Below, piece by piece: positions 25,796-39,900 of a stretch of 64,000 nucleotides of DNA. The stretch comes from Dromaius novaehollandiae (lineage: Eukaryota > Chordata > Aves > Casuariiformes > Dromaiidae): the NCBI RefSeq assembly GCF_036370855.1, contig NC_088132.1, positions 59,496,841 through 59,560,840 on the forward strand. The letters run 5' to 3'. Position numbers and translations under genes: made by a program. The notes under the pieces were generated by a model, which saw only the letters and a list, made by a program, of their open reading frames with translations, did no database searches and was not told where the DNA came from. Numbering within the stretch: position 1 is the first letter of the stretch; every line of letters begins with the position of its first letter.

Positions 25796-28700
25796 GTGGA
25801 TGAAAGGGGAGAGAAGATATTAAAAAGCAAAAATAGTATCAGAGTGAAATCATCAGGGGAGAGCCAGAAGGGGAAAGGGTTGTAGGCAGGAAATGGGCTT
25901 GGAGAAGGGAAAACTTGCAGGTGTCCTCAGCCCAGCCGCTGACTTCCCATCCACGTAAGCTTGCATCCATAAATATCATACCATATATATCCATGGAGCG
26001 GAAATAGCACAAGTGGAGCCCAACAGTCAAGGACTTTCCATCTTTTACAGATCATAGAACATGAGATGGAAAAAAAAAGTTCACATGAGAAATGGATACT
26101 CCAGAGATATGTGAATGTATAGGGAAGCACATTCACCCAGATTAAAATTAGACTTGACCCTTAGAGTTCCCTAAAAAGTCAATGAAGAATCAATGAAGAG
26201 ATCCCAAATTAGATGCTCTGAATCAACCTATGGGATATTTTTCCAAAACCTTTGGTTGCTCTCTCGCTTCGAAAAGTGCCTTAAACCCCCCTAGTCCTCA
26301 TACTGCCGTTCTCTTAAATCTCAGGTTCAGCGCTGCGGTCCCTGGAAGCAGAGGCTCGGCACTCCAGAGAGTGTCTTGTCCCAGGTCCTGCCCGGGAGCC
26401 TACGCTCGTTACACTTTGTTCATATGAAAGGCAAGTAGCTGCTGCCGTCCTGTGCCTCCCACAGCAATGAGCTCACTGCTTGCATGAAGCACAGCTGATA
26501 TATATGTTCTGCCACAGTATTATGGGCTTTAATTTTTTTCCTCACAGAGCTTCTTATCTGGAAATGGTTTGTATATATTTAATCTATTCCAGCCTTAGGA
26601 GACCATAGGGAAGGCATATCAACAACTAGCAGAAGGAGATTGTTAGTGAGAGAATATTGACTTGCATCTGTCAGATTTAATGTGCAGTAACGGTTAAGGT
26701 TTAGGCATAAATTAGTGGTGTTGATCCCAAAACCTAAGTGTAAGCACTTAAAGGCATATCCCTATTGCGATATAGGTACATCACTATTGTCTATACAGAG
26801 CTATATGGATGATGCAAGGCCTGGATTTAGCCCACTCAACTGCGGTACCTAAGGTAGAAGTGTGTTTGTCCTCAGACACATGTGGGGTGAGTGGGGAGAG
26901 GTGGTAGGTGAGAGGTTTATACAGCTTTCAGCTGGCCCCACTTGTCCTCTGCAGGTTTCCCCCATCTCTCCAGTGACTTTTTGGGGAGCTAAGAGTACCT
27001 ATACTTCCATCTTTACCTCCTTAGCCAGACAATTAAAGGTAGGAGGAGATGAGCCCAAGTCTAAGTCTCCAATTCAGGCACTAAAATAGCTGCTGAAGTT
27101 AGGCTGTGTAAGTTCCTCCCAGAGTATATTGATCATTTATATGTGAATACAAATGGTAATTTCAGGCCACCGTGATGTGAATGCTTGCACAAAAATCCAT
27201 CTTACCACCTTCCTCTAGGGAGTTAAGACAGACTCAGCATTGCGTCTGAACCTGCTCTGTGCTGCTCTGACACCCAGAATTGATGAAAAATAAAACTATC
27301 AGCTTTGGGGTATTGTTCATGCTGTCACCCTATCTGCCAAAAGGAGAGATTTGTATGATGGTGGTTTATGTTCTGGCAAGCTCTTGGGGCTTGTTTGGGG
27401 AAGGTTGTTTTGCTTTATTTTTTTGCCGTGTTTTTACATTAGAGAAGGCAAATCCTAAAAAATACTTTTTACACTTTGAGTAAATAGCACTGAGCTTTGA
27501 GATGCCCTCTAGCTACTGGCATGGCTGAGGAGCGACTTCCAGGGTCTCAGACTCACTCCTGAAAAAATTATGGCTCCTAAAATGGAGGTAGTTAGTAAAT
27601 CTCTGAGGCACTGAAGTAGACATCCACAGAGGGTATTCTGACTGCTGACTGGAAAGATCATCCTGAGGTGGCTACAGCCACAGAGTGAATGGCTTTGTGG
27701 CAGATCCCACATGGCAATGCCCATCAGCCTCCTAAGGCTTGTTACCAGCTCTATATTTAATAAGCATCTTACCACCTTTGGGCTTTATTGTCAAGAAAAG
27801 CAATTGCTTTGAGTCCATGAGAGAAAAATAGTTGGCTGGAAAAAAAAATGCATACAAGGTGCCTATAGCAATGTTGGCCTGAAGGGGAGGCAGACAACTA
27901 ACAGTATTTCCTGTGCTGCCAATAGAGGCAGTGGGCACGGCAGGTGCCCTCACATAATACGTCTTTGTTTCCGTAGCATACTGCTTAGTGGATGGAGATA
28001 GTGACAGGAGGAAGGACGCATGGATCTGGTGAGGAGGTCCTTGCGATTAGAGCATGAGCACTCATGTCATGGGACAGTCACACCAAAAAGATTCTTTGAA
28101 GGGGATCTTTTGGCTCCACCTAGTCCTGCCAAACCACAGGGTGCTGGTGACCAAGGAATAAAAGCCAAACAGGTCTGAGACGATGCATAGCAGATGTGAC
28201 TGAGATGAGATGTGTTTCCATTGCAACACTGCCATGGTCAGTGTCAGCTCTGGAGGGCAAGGGTGGGCGTGAAGTGGCAGCATTTCATTGCTTGGCGGAC
28301 ACAGGGCAGCAGCCAGCAGCTCCACAGCTCCTGCCTGGCGCAGGCTTCCAGGGACTGTGTGAACAGCTTCCCGCATCCAACAGCACCGCCCATGCCTGAG
28401 GCGGCCCATGCCTGCACATGTTGTTGCTACTATTCAAAAACTACAGACCCAAATGACTACAGATCTGCAGCTAATCAGCTGATGTTTCTGGGGTGGGTGA
28501 TGGCAGAGATGCATCATGCTACTATGAAGCTCATTCACCTGTGGTTTATTGATAGATGGACTGAAATTATAGCTGAGTTTAAGAGAACGTGGCATCCCAG
28601 TGATTGCTTGTGGCATGCCTATGGCCACTGCCAGCCCTACGGATGAAGTCAGTGAGTATGTTAACTGTGAAATGTATTTTAGCAGGATTAGTGACCCATT

Positions 28701-29664
28701 GTGAAGGAGTCCTACAAATTTCAGAAGCACAGGCCTGACACCAAGGTTCTGGGGAGCACAGGCACTGCATGCTTCAACCACTTAATCTCCATGGGAGCAG
28801 GAGCATCCGTGAGAGCCCCCCCAAGGACTTCACAGTCCAGCGAGAAGGTAAGACATGATGAACTCTGTGGTCCTGGGTATCATGTTTTGCTAGATGAGTG
28901 AAAAGACTGTCCACACCTTAAGGGGACAAGCAGACTTTCTTTTTGTCCACCTTCTTCTGAAAATGAGAGAAACCATAAATACTGCCTTCAGCAGAAACAC
29001 GGAGGGAATCACTTTTGATTTTAGACACAACATTTTTCCCTCTTCGTGAGAACATCAGCTAGGTCACAAGTTCTCCAGTGAATGCAGTAGTGGAGACAAG
29101 TTCTCCCACCTCAGAAATACCAAGGTGAGCAAATGGAGCTGACACAGACAGCTCACAGAGAAAGTACTGGAAAAGAATTGTATCAAAATATATATTTTTT
29201 CTAACAGGAACTACCTTTCACTGGCATGAGAAAAGCATGCTTAAAATGAGTTATTTAGTTTAAAATGTGTTACTCTGCTTCCATGATAAGGATTTCTGGC
29301 AAGTTCAGGGTTTTTAAAGCAGTGAATTTGCTGTACTTCGTTAATCTGGTACCATTTACTAGACCACTGGTTGGTACAATAAAGGAGCACTCCAAGAAGT
29401 GGTAGTGCCGTAAGGGAAGGGAATCAAAGTCTCTGATACAGCAAATGCTACCTATCTTTAAGGGACTTTTATTACATATAGGCTGACACCTGCCAAAACG
29501 AATCACTTAAGGGGGGGAGATGAGATCTTTTGTCTCTTCTTTTTTGAAAGAAAGTAATACTTGCCTGCTTCAGTCAGCTTTCACAAGGAAAAGACAACTG
29601 CAAGCTGGCAGTGTTGGGCTCTGAATCACTGGCTGCTTCCCCCCTTCCCTGCTATGGACAGGCC

Positions 29665-29880
29665 GCTCGTGCGGGAGAGCAGCAGCCCCTCCGAGCAGGC
29701 GTGCTGCGCGCGTCGGAAGGGGCTGGGCGGCCGGCCCTGCCATCGCGGGTCAACCCCGTTGGGTCCACGGGAGAGCACCTGGCCCAGCCTGGCATCGACC
29801 AGAGTCACGACTACACGCGGGGCACCACTCAGCTCAGCTCTCAGACACGAGGCCTCGGCCCCTCTCTTCTCTCATCGTGA
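29665..29880. other. CpG-rich patch
   Basis: About 20 CpGs in roughly 200 bases (GCTCGTGCGGG, GTGCTGCGCGCGTCGG, GGGCGGCCGGCCC, CATCGCGGGTC, TACACGCGGGG), between AT-rich flanks. Overlapping frames of 60-119 codons on both strands are a composition effect; their products look like no known protein. Of the patches in this window it is among the most promoter-like, but no flanking exon could be recognised. Confidence 0.5.
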
Positions 29881-31841
29881 AGTTGGGTGCTTTGCACTGG
29901 TACCTAGAGCCTTGTACTAGGACCCCTGGCAATTTTCTTCATTGCTCTCCTGGCAAAACTAGTCTGGATCGACTTACCATTAAATTACAACATGGCAGTA
30001 GGGGCAGGAGCAGAAAAGGTGATATCTGTACCTTTTGAAAATGCTACAACAGTAGGAAACGTGTCAGCCTGAATTTTTATCCTTGCCTCAGAGTGCCTTT
30101 GATTTTGTAGCTCTTACACTGAACATGACGTACATTTTATAATTTACATGCTTAAACCCATGCCTGATTTCAGCAGACTGTTCTCATTATTGGAGTTAAG
30201 TCTGTGCTTTAGTGAATTACTTAATCAGTGACTGATGGTTAATACAAGAACATTGTTTCATTATATAATAAGAATTACTAATACCTTAGCACACTAATAA
30301 ATTGCTAATTGGTTCATGCCTATCTGCACTGATAGGATTTAAGACAAAAACAGCATCCTTGCAAAACAGCTTAGGATCCTTATTAAGCAGAAGTGAGTGG
30401 ACTTGCCTTAACTCATTATGTTTGAATGGAAAAATGATGTTTGTTTTAATTGATAGCGCAATTGATTGTGTCCAGGTTAGGTGGAAAGCTTTTTATAACA
30501 GCTAATGCGTTAATGTGCTGAGAAAATGTTGCAAGCAAGTTATTCCGGTAGCTCGCTGTTTGGTAGCGCAGTTCTGTTCTGTGTATATGCTTCACAGATG
30601 TGGACCTGGAATCCTACTGGGGTTTTCTTTTGCAAAAATATTAGGAATGAATAACAATAAACAGATTTTTTTGTATATTCTCCCCAGAAGGCAAAAAGAT
30701 TTTGTTTACTAAAAACACTCATTTTCTGTTCAAGAGGGCCATTTTGAGAGATGGGAGGAATGCAGGCACCATATGTAATTTAAGAAACTTGCATCTTAGT
30801 ACCAAGACAAGTGGGGAGCCCAAACAGACTGAGGAGAAACTGCTCAGAAAAAAAAAGGAAGAGTGACAAAGGAAGCTAAGGCATGATCAAGTTAACAAAA
30901 ATAATGCGTTGACATAACCGCTTGTCTATCAGCAGCCTTCATCGGGAAAAGGCCAAGGTCAAGCCTGTTGTCCAAGAGGATCTGGCTTGAAATATGTTTT
31001 AATTCTATTCTAAATGATGAAGTTCAGTATGCAGGAGGAATGTCTTAAGTCTTGTGACCTAAGGTAATTTTTCAAATTCTCCTGGAAAATGGAAGATTGG
31101 CTTCTAGGAATTTGAATTTACTATGTCCAGGATGTCTGATCATCTGGAAACTTAATCAGAGAAAGGTGAAAGATACTACATCAATATGTTGGATACCTGA
31201 GGCTAGGTACTTTGGTTACCTAATATCACACTGAAGTTCAGAAGTCAGCTAAAGTGTAATAGGGATATTTGAAGGAGAGCTATTTTCCTTTACCTTCTTT
31301 AGTGGATTAAAGAGTTAGGATTTGGGGCAGTTCTGAAGGGCAGAATAAACCCCACAACACAGAGCCAAGCTAAGCCTCCAAGTGAGAACAGTGGGCGCTC
31401 TGGGGAAGATCAGAACCTGACTTGAGCAACATGGCACTGGTGAAACCTCAGACTGGTCTGTCTGAACACCTTCAGACAACACTCTTAAACACTGAGTGCC
31501 TCTGGAGCTAGATGTGCAGTAGCATTTGAATAACCTTTCTTTTCCGAATGCCGAGCACTCTCCAAACTGTTGTTCTTACTGAATCACAGCATACCAACTA
31601 AACTACTAATGTACCCATCTTCCCTGGGGACACTGACTGGAGTGGTGGTAACACAGCTAACACAGCACCCATTTCCTCCCTTTGAACTGGTACAATATAC
31701 AGCAGGCTCTTTTAAAAAGTTCTGCTTTCAGAAAGCTGCTATTCTGGAGAAACAGTTTTTTTAAAAAAAGAATAAATGCTCTCCATTGTACTTACTTATT
31801 TATTTGTTGTGCTCCAGCTCAAATTGCACCAATTTCACTTC

Positions 31842-31868
31842 TTTTTTTTTTTTTTTTTTTTTTTTTTT
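31842..31868. repeat. T27 homopolymer
   Basis: Twenty-seven consecutive T. Read on the minus strand it could be the A-tail of a retroposed sequence lying to the right, but no parent is recognised. Confidence 0.85.
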
Positions 31869-33906
31869 GAGTGTTGCCCAGACTGGGCACTTTTTATACA
31901 CTGCATTCCTCATTTAATTGGGAAAAGCTCCTAATCGGAATGCCTCCCAAGGGAAGATATTTAAGGCCAGTGCTATTTCTAGCAAAGAATACTGCTTAAT
32001 GGGGCAGTAATGCCTCCAAATGGGAAGACCAGCTGCTTATGGCTTTTATTTGTCTCCCGTTCCTGCTGGTGCTGCAGGTTCCCGTCTTTGCTCCTCTGAC
32101 ACCAGCTTTCCAGCTTGCTTCAGCTCTGAGACAGGCAGAAAAAGTGAGAACTGCCAGTGGCAGCTCCTCTGTTGGCATGGGCTATGAGTGCTGCACCACT
32201 ACATTAGGGATCTCATATCAGTTACCTAGGAGCAGGAGAAGTCCTCATCCCACAGCCGCTAGGGCCTCCACCTAGCTTCACTAGTATTAAGGATATCACA
32301 TGCCAGGCAGTGGAGCCAAAGGCCGCTCATGGGCTGCTCCACTGAGAGTCCCCTGCTCTAGTCACACAGGTTACGAGGACTGTCACCCTTCCATACTGTT
32401 TTTCTTTCCAGTGGGAATGAGGATGTTTGGAGTGGGAAGCACTGTGAAGAATCTGCCGTGGCTTTGGAATGTTTTCTTCTTGCAGGGCTATTATCATTAA
32501 AGGGTGATTTAATATTGAGTTTCAGCTCTCCCACCAAGATGGGGCAGTTACCCCATAGTAGCCTGGATCAGATTCTAGTCCTGCCACATCATCAGTCTAA
32601 ATAGAAAGAAAATGACATTTATTGGATTGGCTAAGCTTTCAGTTAAAATAGATGGAATACTAAGCCATTAGAAATGCTTAAACAGTAAAGTGAGGACAGG
32701 ATAAAAAAGAGTGCTCTCAGAAACCAGCACTGAGAGAGAAAAAGAGCTCTTAAAAAAACCCAAGAGCATAATACGTCATATCTTCTAGGGAGAAAAATAC
32801 TCACTAGGAAAGGAAACCATATTATTATGATGATAAAAGGAACTATGTTAGAGCGATTGTCTGCAGACTCCAACATCAAAATTAGACTAAATCATTCCTT
32901 TTCCCAGAAATGTGAAAGAGCTGTTTCCTTCACATGAATAATGTGTTTACCAAGTATTTTCTTGTGCTGTTCATTACTGAACCATTGCAGAAAAGAACTC
33001 TGATTTTTTTCATGGAAGCCAGTACTTGCCAAAGTAACACCTGAGGCTTCCCATGAGCCATCAGGCTGGAGATCTGTACATTAGTGGAGAAATCTGATGT
33101 TCATAGTCTGGTAATACTCCTGGGCTTGCAGAAGTCTACAAAGCTCTTCCTCTTTGCATGTGTTCCCAAATGACCGACCTTCAAAAAATATGTGAGCTAG
33201 GAGTTCATGCTGAGAAGTAAAGCTGGATCTTCTGTAGCAGCGTGGGGATGTAGCAGCTTCAAACAGCTGTCTCATTTTAGTTCATGGTTTTGTAGTAGCC
33301 AAATGAGATCATTCAAAGGAAAGCATTTAAATAACTAGTTCTAGAGACCACTGAATGTCCCCTGCCCAGTAGAGTAATCTTTGAAGTCTAGACATAAATG
33401 ACCTGGATGCTAAACTATATTTGATATGACTGGATAATTGTTTGCATGTGCACAACAGCTCAATGGGTGGGTAGCTTTTACTTCTGGAAAGTAATTTGGA
33501 TGCCCATGCTTCTGTATCACATACCAAGGACTGAATAGGTGAAGCCAGGACTGCAGCAAGGATGGAGGAGCAAATGTGCTTGAACACACCAGCTCCCGCT
33601 GTGGCTCCCCGGGAAGAGACATTGGAGGCCATGCAGGGAACCAACAGAGAGAACTGCCTGATAAACAGTTGGTGAGAGAGTGGGAGAGTATCATGGTAAG
33701 GATGCTTAGCACAGATTGGTTAGTCTGTTCAGCTTATGAGTACCCTGTTTTAGCTAAACCCTTGTGCTGCTATAATGTTGAATTAGAGTGCCCCAGGGTC
33801 CTTGTTAAAATCCAGAGCTCTTCATCTCTTTGCCCCTGTGGTTTGACAAAGCTCTGCAGGCAACAGGGAGCCTCTGGATAGGAACATCTCCCTGCGCACA
33901 TGGAAT

Positions 33907-33923
33907 GGGGGGGGGGGGGGGGG
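33907..33923. repeat. G17 homopolymer
   Basis: Seventeen consecutive G, able to form a G-quadruplex and likely variable in length. Confidence 0.9.
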
Positions 33924-34135
33924 CTTCCTCACTTTTCTACTTCTGCAAAAATGAATCCCCCTTGTGAGCTCCGATTTTTTTTTTCTTGCTTGCTTGGATC
34001 TGATTTATGCCAAGAAAGATGTTCTGCCGCAGACCTCCTTCTGACTTGGATCCCGCTGTGGTTTGCCCTTGCTGTCACGTCCACCCAAGCCAAGCAAAAG
34101 TAGGAACAGAGGAATGGGTGCACGCAGATTTTCTC

Positions 34136-34148
34136 TGCTGAGTCAGCA
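34136..34148. promoter_or_regulatory. Exact T-MARE (MAF recognition element)
   Basis: TGCTGAGTCAGCA is the full 13-bp consensus palindrome bound by MAF homodimers and NF-E2/BACH-small MAF heterodimers. A single exact match in 64 kb is unlikely by chance but not impossible. Activity is unknown. Confidence 0.5.
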
Positions 34149-36829
34149 TGAAGCAGTCACTTGATTCTTTTAGCTGTTACCCATCTGCCTAAACTAAGCA
34201 GTTGGTTTTTTTGTTTTCCTTTACCTCACTTTGCAGTCCATACTAGGAAAATATTCTGATCACAGTTTGCAATTAGGAGGAAAGTAGAATTTCATTTCAC
34301 CTTTTCCAACAGCCAGGGATGAACATCTGTCTGGATAGCTTGTTGCTTCTGACACCAGCCTGACAGAGCCAAAACGTTCAAAATGATGACCTGCTCTTCA
34401 CCTGTTTGTGCCATGGCCAGCAGGTAGTATGGTCTGCTGGAAAGCTGTTTTCTGAGCACAAGCTGGGGAGAGTGCCTGAAAACTAAAACTTCCTGCAAAC
34501 CTTTGTACCATGGAACGGGCACCAGCTCAGACTCACGTTATGTAGAATTTGTATTAGAATTGAGCATGCCCAAAAGTATTAAAAATCATCATCTTCTATT
34601 TGTTGCCCATTTAGGATACAGTCCTAAATGTATTCTATGTCTACATTTCAACCTTTTACTTCTTGTTTTCAAGGGCATTTTGACCAAGGCTTTCTCCATA
34701 GGAATGTGGCAGCAAGCACAAGCTCTGTGCCATCCCTGTAGTTTGCTCCCTGCAGGAATATTCCCTTCTCTCAGTCATTAGCCGGTTTCTGACTGGATTT
34801 CTTGCCTTTGCCTTTTGCTTTTTACTGTGTAGAACTCCATCTGGATGTGCACCTTAAAAATGTAGTGCTGTCCTACTAGTATGCTAGCTGCCTTGTAAAC
34901 CCCTGCAGAGAGATGGTAACATAGGAGAAATCAATGACCTGGATTTAGAGCCTAGCAGAGAGAGGAGATGCGAAGGTATTGTAAAAAGATACATGTCTAG
35001 GCAAGCAGAGAGGGAGTTATTTTGGGCCTAAAAGGTATGGATAAATGGGTTTTGTCTTCAATAGTAATTGGTGTCAATTTTCATTCAAGTAGTTTGAACT
35101 GATGTTATGGAGAAAGAGAAGTGGGAGGACTGAGAAACAGGAAATTTTCTGCAGTTCAGATTTGTAAGACCTGCAGAAGATATCAGAAAGACAAGGAAGA
35201 ATGAGCTTTTTGCACTCAATCCAGTCTAGTAGCTAGCTTTTCTACTAGACTTGAGAAAAGGCCAAAATGGTCAAGATAGTCTGTGTAATATAAATATGCA
35301 GGAATTCCCCAAGAGGTTGAGTTCTGCCTTCTTACTGGTAATACATGTATGAAAAGGCTAATATAGCTGAAGTTTAACTGTGTCGGTCTAGCAGCAAACA
35401 AAGCATGTCCCACAGATACTGCATGTTCCAGGTACTACAAGATACTAGAAAAATATGTGTCACCTGATTTTAAATCTGGATTGTCTTTCAGATGCTGAGG
35501 TTTTATTGGTAGGCACCTCGTGGAAAAATTGGGAGATTGCCATGACTGTAGTCTGGAACTTTGCTGAGACATTTAGCCATAGCATGGCCCACTACTTGGT
35601 AGTGATTGCAGACGTCTGATATGCACGGTGAGATTATTGCAGACCATGGGTGCATTTAATTCTGTTTTGTTTGTTTCAGTTGTCATGTTGTGGAGGACAG
35701 AATATGCTATTTTTAAAAACTACCACTAAAGATTCAGCTTCTCTCATGGCATGTAAATATTACTGCTTTTAAACAACTTTAACCCCAGTGCTGCTCTCGT
35801 TCACAAGGGGCAGAACTGATACTAATAATGATATGTAAACTCGCAGCATCTCAGGGAAGGGACACTGGATGTTTTGGACATGCACTATTGGTTCTGTGTC
35901 TCTTAAGCAAGACAGTCCCTGGGAAGGTTGTCTGACCCCCATTCTACGAATTCCTCTAAGTCGGACCTTGATCCTTTAAAAAATAAGTTTCATTTGGAAG
36001 AAGTGGAACTTAGACAGAGTCTTTAGGAATGGACACACTACATGCACTTGTAGCTGAGAGAGAAAAAAAAGCAGTCTTAGTCAAATGGGGTACTGGAGTT
36101 CATGTATGACAGGACACACTGTGGCAAAGTCAAGGGCACAGACAGTGGATGCTGACATTGATGCTGCCTTCTTGTCTGCATTTGTACATCATCTAGCAAA
36201 AATAGAGCCCTGCTCCAGGATTAGGGCATGCATTTGCCCCTTTGACTGGTTACTTGCTGAGACCTGTGAAGAGGGTGAGCAGTCTTTAATAGGAGCCCAT
36301 ATTTTAAAATAGTTTATAGATTCCCATGAATCATCAGCTTCACCCATCATTCTGATCTAATCGTTTGGCACTCAGGAGGATTTTCATTTGTCTTTCAACT
36401 ATCAAATCATGAAGGTGTCTGATTAAAGTCTATAAGCATCTTCTCAAAATCTTCCCTAAGCTAAGTCTGTGAGACTGTTGCTGGGTTACATTCAACTGTA
36501 TTTAGAACCAGGTAAAGATGCCTTCTATTTCTATTATACCCTGTGCTGCTTGTAAGACACAAAGTTTTTTTATCCTACAAAATTTTTTAAATATTACAGT
36601 GGTGTTCCTGTTCCACACTGGGGTGAAAGCAAGATCTTCTGCATGAAAATGAGTCTCATGCCCCTAGGAATAACCAAGAGTTCATTAGCTCAGCCATATG
36701 TCTGAAATTCTAGTCCCTGGGACACTTAGTTACAGAAATCTAAACAGCATTAAGAAAAGATGATTGATAGGTCCAGAGGACTGAACTGTTGGAGTTGTCA
36801 CAGCTCTCAGTGAGAGGTAGGAAAATCTA

Positions 36830-36980
36830 TTTCAAGACTTTAGAGATATTTAAAACTCAACAGGACACCCCTCAACCTGAGCTACAGTTGAGCAGTTAGC
36901 CCTGCTTTGAGCAAGGTGCTGGACCAGATGAGCTCCAGCAGTCCTTTTCAGTCGGTATTGTTTGATGACACTATGATTGT
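36830..36980 (+). mobile_element. CR1 LINE 3'-end fragment, plus strand
   Basis: It matches the CR1 3' end in order: TTTAGAGATATTTAAAACTC, then GCCCTGCTTTGAGCAAGGTG, then CTGGACCAGATGAGCTCC, ending near GATGACACTATGATTG, a decayed form of the terminal ATTCTATGATTCTATG-type repeat. It is 5'-truncated, as most CR1 copies are, and about 150 bases long. Moderately diverged and inactive. Confidence 0.85.
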
Positions 36981-39900
36981 AAGAACAGCGGGCAGCTGAA
37001 TTCTCATCTTTCAAGTCCTACTGGGTAAAAGCTTGGACCAACAAGCTGTTGGCTACTCTGAAGTGGGCAGGTTTTGAGAGAAGACATTTATTCAGAAAAT
37101 TCCTCATCAGCTCTCATACTGCACACTCAGCTGTGTTTTACCTGCTAACCAATCTTGACTGATATTTTTTTATGACCAATCAGAATCTGTTTAAGTCTGG
37201 GTAGGTCTCACTCTGCTGTCTGACAGTTAAAAATGACTGATTTGGTGTGTCTCTGCCTCACAGCCTTTAAACACAGCTACCTACAGGATGAGGATTTACC
37301 TCTAAGACTTTCAGTGTTGCTCTGATCTTCTGAGCCCATGAGCACCTGAGCTGGCACTATAATGCTGGCTGGTAGGAGGGATTGTTCTGGCAAGCAACAG
37401 AGAGTCTCTGGATTGTTGATTTTTTTTTCTTTTCCTGTGGATGTGCATTGCTCTCCCTGGCAGCCCATTTACTTATAGGAGGTTAGAAGAAAGTGATACA
37501 AAATAAGCACCACTTCTGGGCTCTAAGAGGCAACTTACTGAGGCCTCCTGTCTATTCAGTCCACAAGGTACTTGTGACCTGCTGTGATGATGAAGATACT
37601 GAGAGTCTACACTTGCTCAGCAAGTGTCTTACAGGTGTGGGCCCACTAATCATCCTTTGCTTAAGCTTTGGTGCCTGATAACCAGCTGAACAATTTGCTC
37701 CAGACTTCTAATTACCTCTGCTCAACTAGTATTGTACTCACCAATACCAAAACTGCTGACATCCACTGCAGTGCCTGTGGACTTGGAAGTGACATCGAAC
37801 ATAGTCTGCAGGCTGCGGTCAGGAAAAATCCTCATGAGCATTTCTGGGTCCTCTTTGAAGAAACTATCCTTCTGAGGTGAAGTTAGACATGATACTGCTC
37901 TGAAAGTGTATCACAGTGGGGGACTTGGCCAGTCCTAACATATACTTTCAGTGGTACCATTTCAGGTTTGACCCATTTTGGAGCTGCCATTCCTTTCCTA
38001 TATCAATCATAGGCCCTAAAAATTGTAGCTGGCCTTTCTGGATCATGTGTATTTCTTTCATATAATTCTGGTCCAGCAGCCTCAGTTGTGTTCTAACTAC
38101 ACGTTACTGATGCGTTGGTTTCCCTTACATAAATGTTATACATACACAGTTCCAGTCCCTTCTTGGCTTTATAAGATTGCACTCATTTTCCTTTGAAAAA
38201 TTTCTGGATCCCTCCTGATACTCAGTAAAAGGTCATGCACGCTATTTCCTGGGTGCTTGTGGAACCAGCTGGCACTGTCAGGCAGAGGCAGAATTTCCTT
38301 AAATCTATTGTAATTATCGATAAGACTAATATTGTACACCAGTGAGATTCATGCTGAAGGGGCAATAGTAAGCCTCCATTCTTTTTCGCTGGTTTTATTT
38401 AAATCTGTATGGGTTTCATACAAGGCTAGCATTCTCCTTGTCTTCGTAGCCATCAAGGTTTTCAGATAATCCTAGGTGAATTATCTGCCGCTCCAGCTAC
38501 TGAGGAAAGTGACCTCAAGCTGTTCCAATCATTGGTTAAAGCTCGTCACTGGAAAAGTTTCCTATTGTAATCCAACTGGCGTAAGTTTGGTTTTGAATAT
38601 AAAAACAGTATTGCAAATATTGCACTATGGAAGCCAGCTCTCCTGAGGAATTCTGAGATTCAGCAGTGACCGCAGGAGTGATCCGTTGCTCACCTTGCTT
38701 GGGATCTATTTCCTCTGCTTTGATCTACTTCTTCCAGTGAGATTACTCCTGTTTTTCCAGTCACTTGGCAGACCTTGCCTTTCTTGGGCTCTTCTCTGTA
38801 ATACCTGCCTCTTTCTTGCTCACAGGTGCAGAGCACTTGCTCTGCATACGTTTCAGTGCTCACTTCTCCCAGAGTGATCCCTTCCCCTTGCAGCTACTTC
38901 CTTACTTCACCTGTCTCACAGTTAGCAAAGACTTTTGTGTTTATATTTCTGAAGTCATGGCACTTTTCCCATTTCTTTATAAAAGAATCTCCTCTGTCCT
39001 TTTGTTCCTTCAAGCAAGGCATGTCAAGAACAAAGCTTAATTTGGGGCATTTTATTGTCTCGCTTCCTTCAGTGACCAATTCCTTTAACTTTTGGAACGG
39101 AAATCTGTGCTGTTGAATCTCTGCTCTGCTATTGCAGTAATCTATCGCATCCTGTCCCCTTTCCCGCCCCTCCGCGCAGTGAGGTTGACTTTTCCCCCGA
39201 GCTATTTGTATGCGCCTCGGGCAATGGCATTTCAGCCCCAGCATCCTTTCCAGGTCAGGAGCAGCAGGGAGTTTTCCTTCTGACTGCTTCTGACAATTTT
39301 CTACAAGGTGAAAAGGGAGGAGTGTGTGCTTTGAGCTCCCAAATGGGCACTGGGGTCTAGACAGCCATTTGACTAATGACATTTTGAAAGTGCAAATATG
39401 CTTTTTTTTAACTCATCTTCTGTCATCCTTTTCAAGCAACAGACAATCAAAATGTCTTGCAGGTGGGAGCTAGCTCCTGTGGCCTCTGGGTATAATGTGT
39501 TGTCAATTATTATTTTTGGAGAACTGCTGGTGAAATGTTGGTGAGAAGGGGAAGTACCTCTTCACAAAACATCAGGGATGGGCTCTTTTAGCTGAATTTC
39601 CCAGCTGCAGATTAAACCACTATTTACTGCCTGTGTAGGAAATAAGTGCATCAAGACTCAGCACATGACCTCATGGGAGGGGAGGGGAATTTTATTTTAC
39701 AAATCTCTGCGTAAGTTGCTTCTGCCCACTGATACTCACCCAGACTTATACACAAGCTGCAAGATGTGTGCGCCCAGGCAGTCTTGTCAGGATCACTTGT
39801 GCCCGCAGAGGACAAGGGACACCAGTCGTTGACTCCTCGCTATATCTCTTAGGTTCCTCTTTTTGGTGACAGTGATGAGCTGGATTTTGGACAGGTCTTT

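Larger units (their letters stand above)
22414..29664. other. Intergenic, nothing coding recognised
   Basis: Mixed composition without supported exons. It holds an (AAGGA)5 microsatellite at 25771-25795 and a MARE-like palindrome at 25528-25546. Frames at 28062-28781 on both strands overlap each other and show no family. Confidence 0.5.
29881..36829. other. Intergenic, nothing coding recognised
   Basis: The stretch 30100-30720 is AT-rich, CpG-poor and full of TAAT-type homeodomain words, so it could be conserved non-coding DNA. Also present are a T27 run (31842-31868), a G17 run (33907-33923) and an exact T-MARE (34136-34148). No exon is supported. Confidence 0.5.

Noticed and set aside
31842..31900. 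T27 with a flanking CCCAGACTGGGC that recalls a primate Alu tail
   Set aside because: Alu does not occur outside primates, and the rest of the element is absent. CR1 copies point to a sauropsid.
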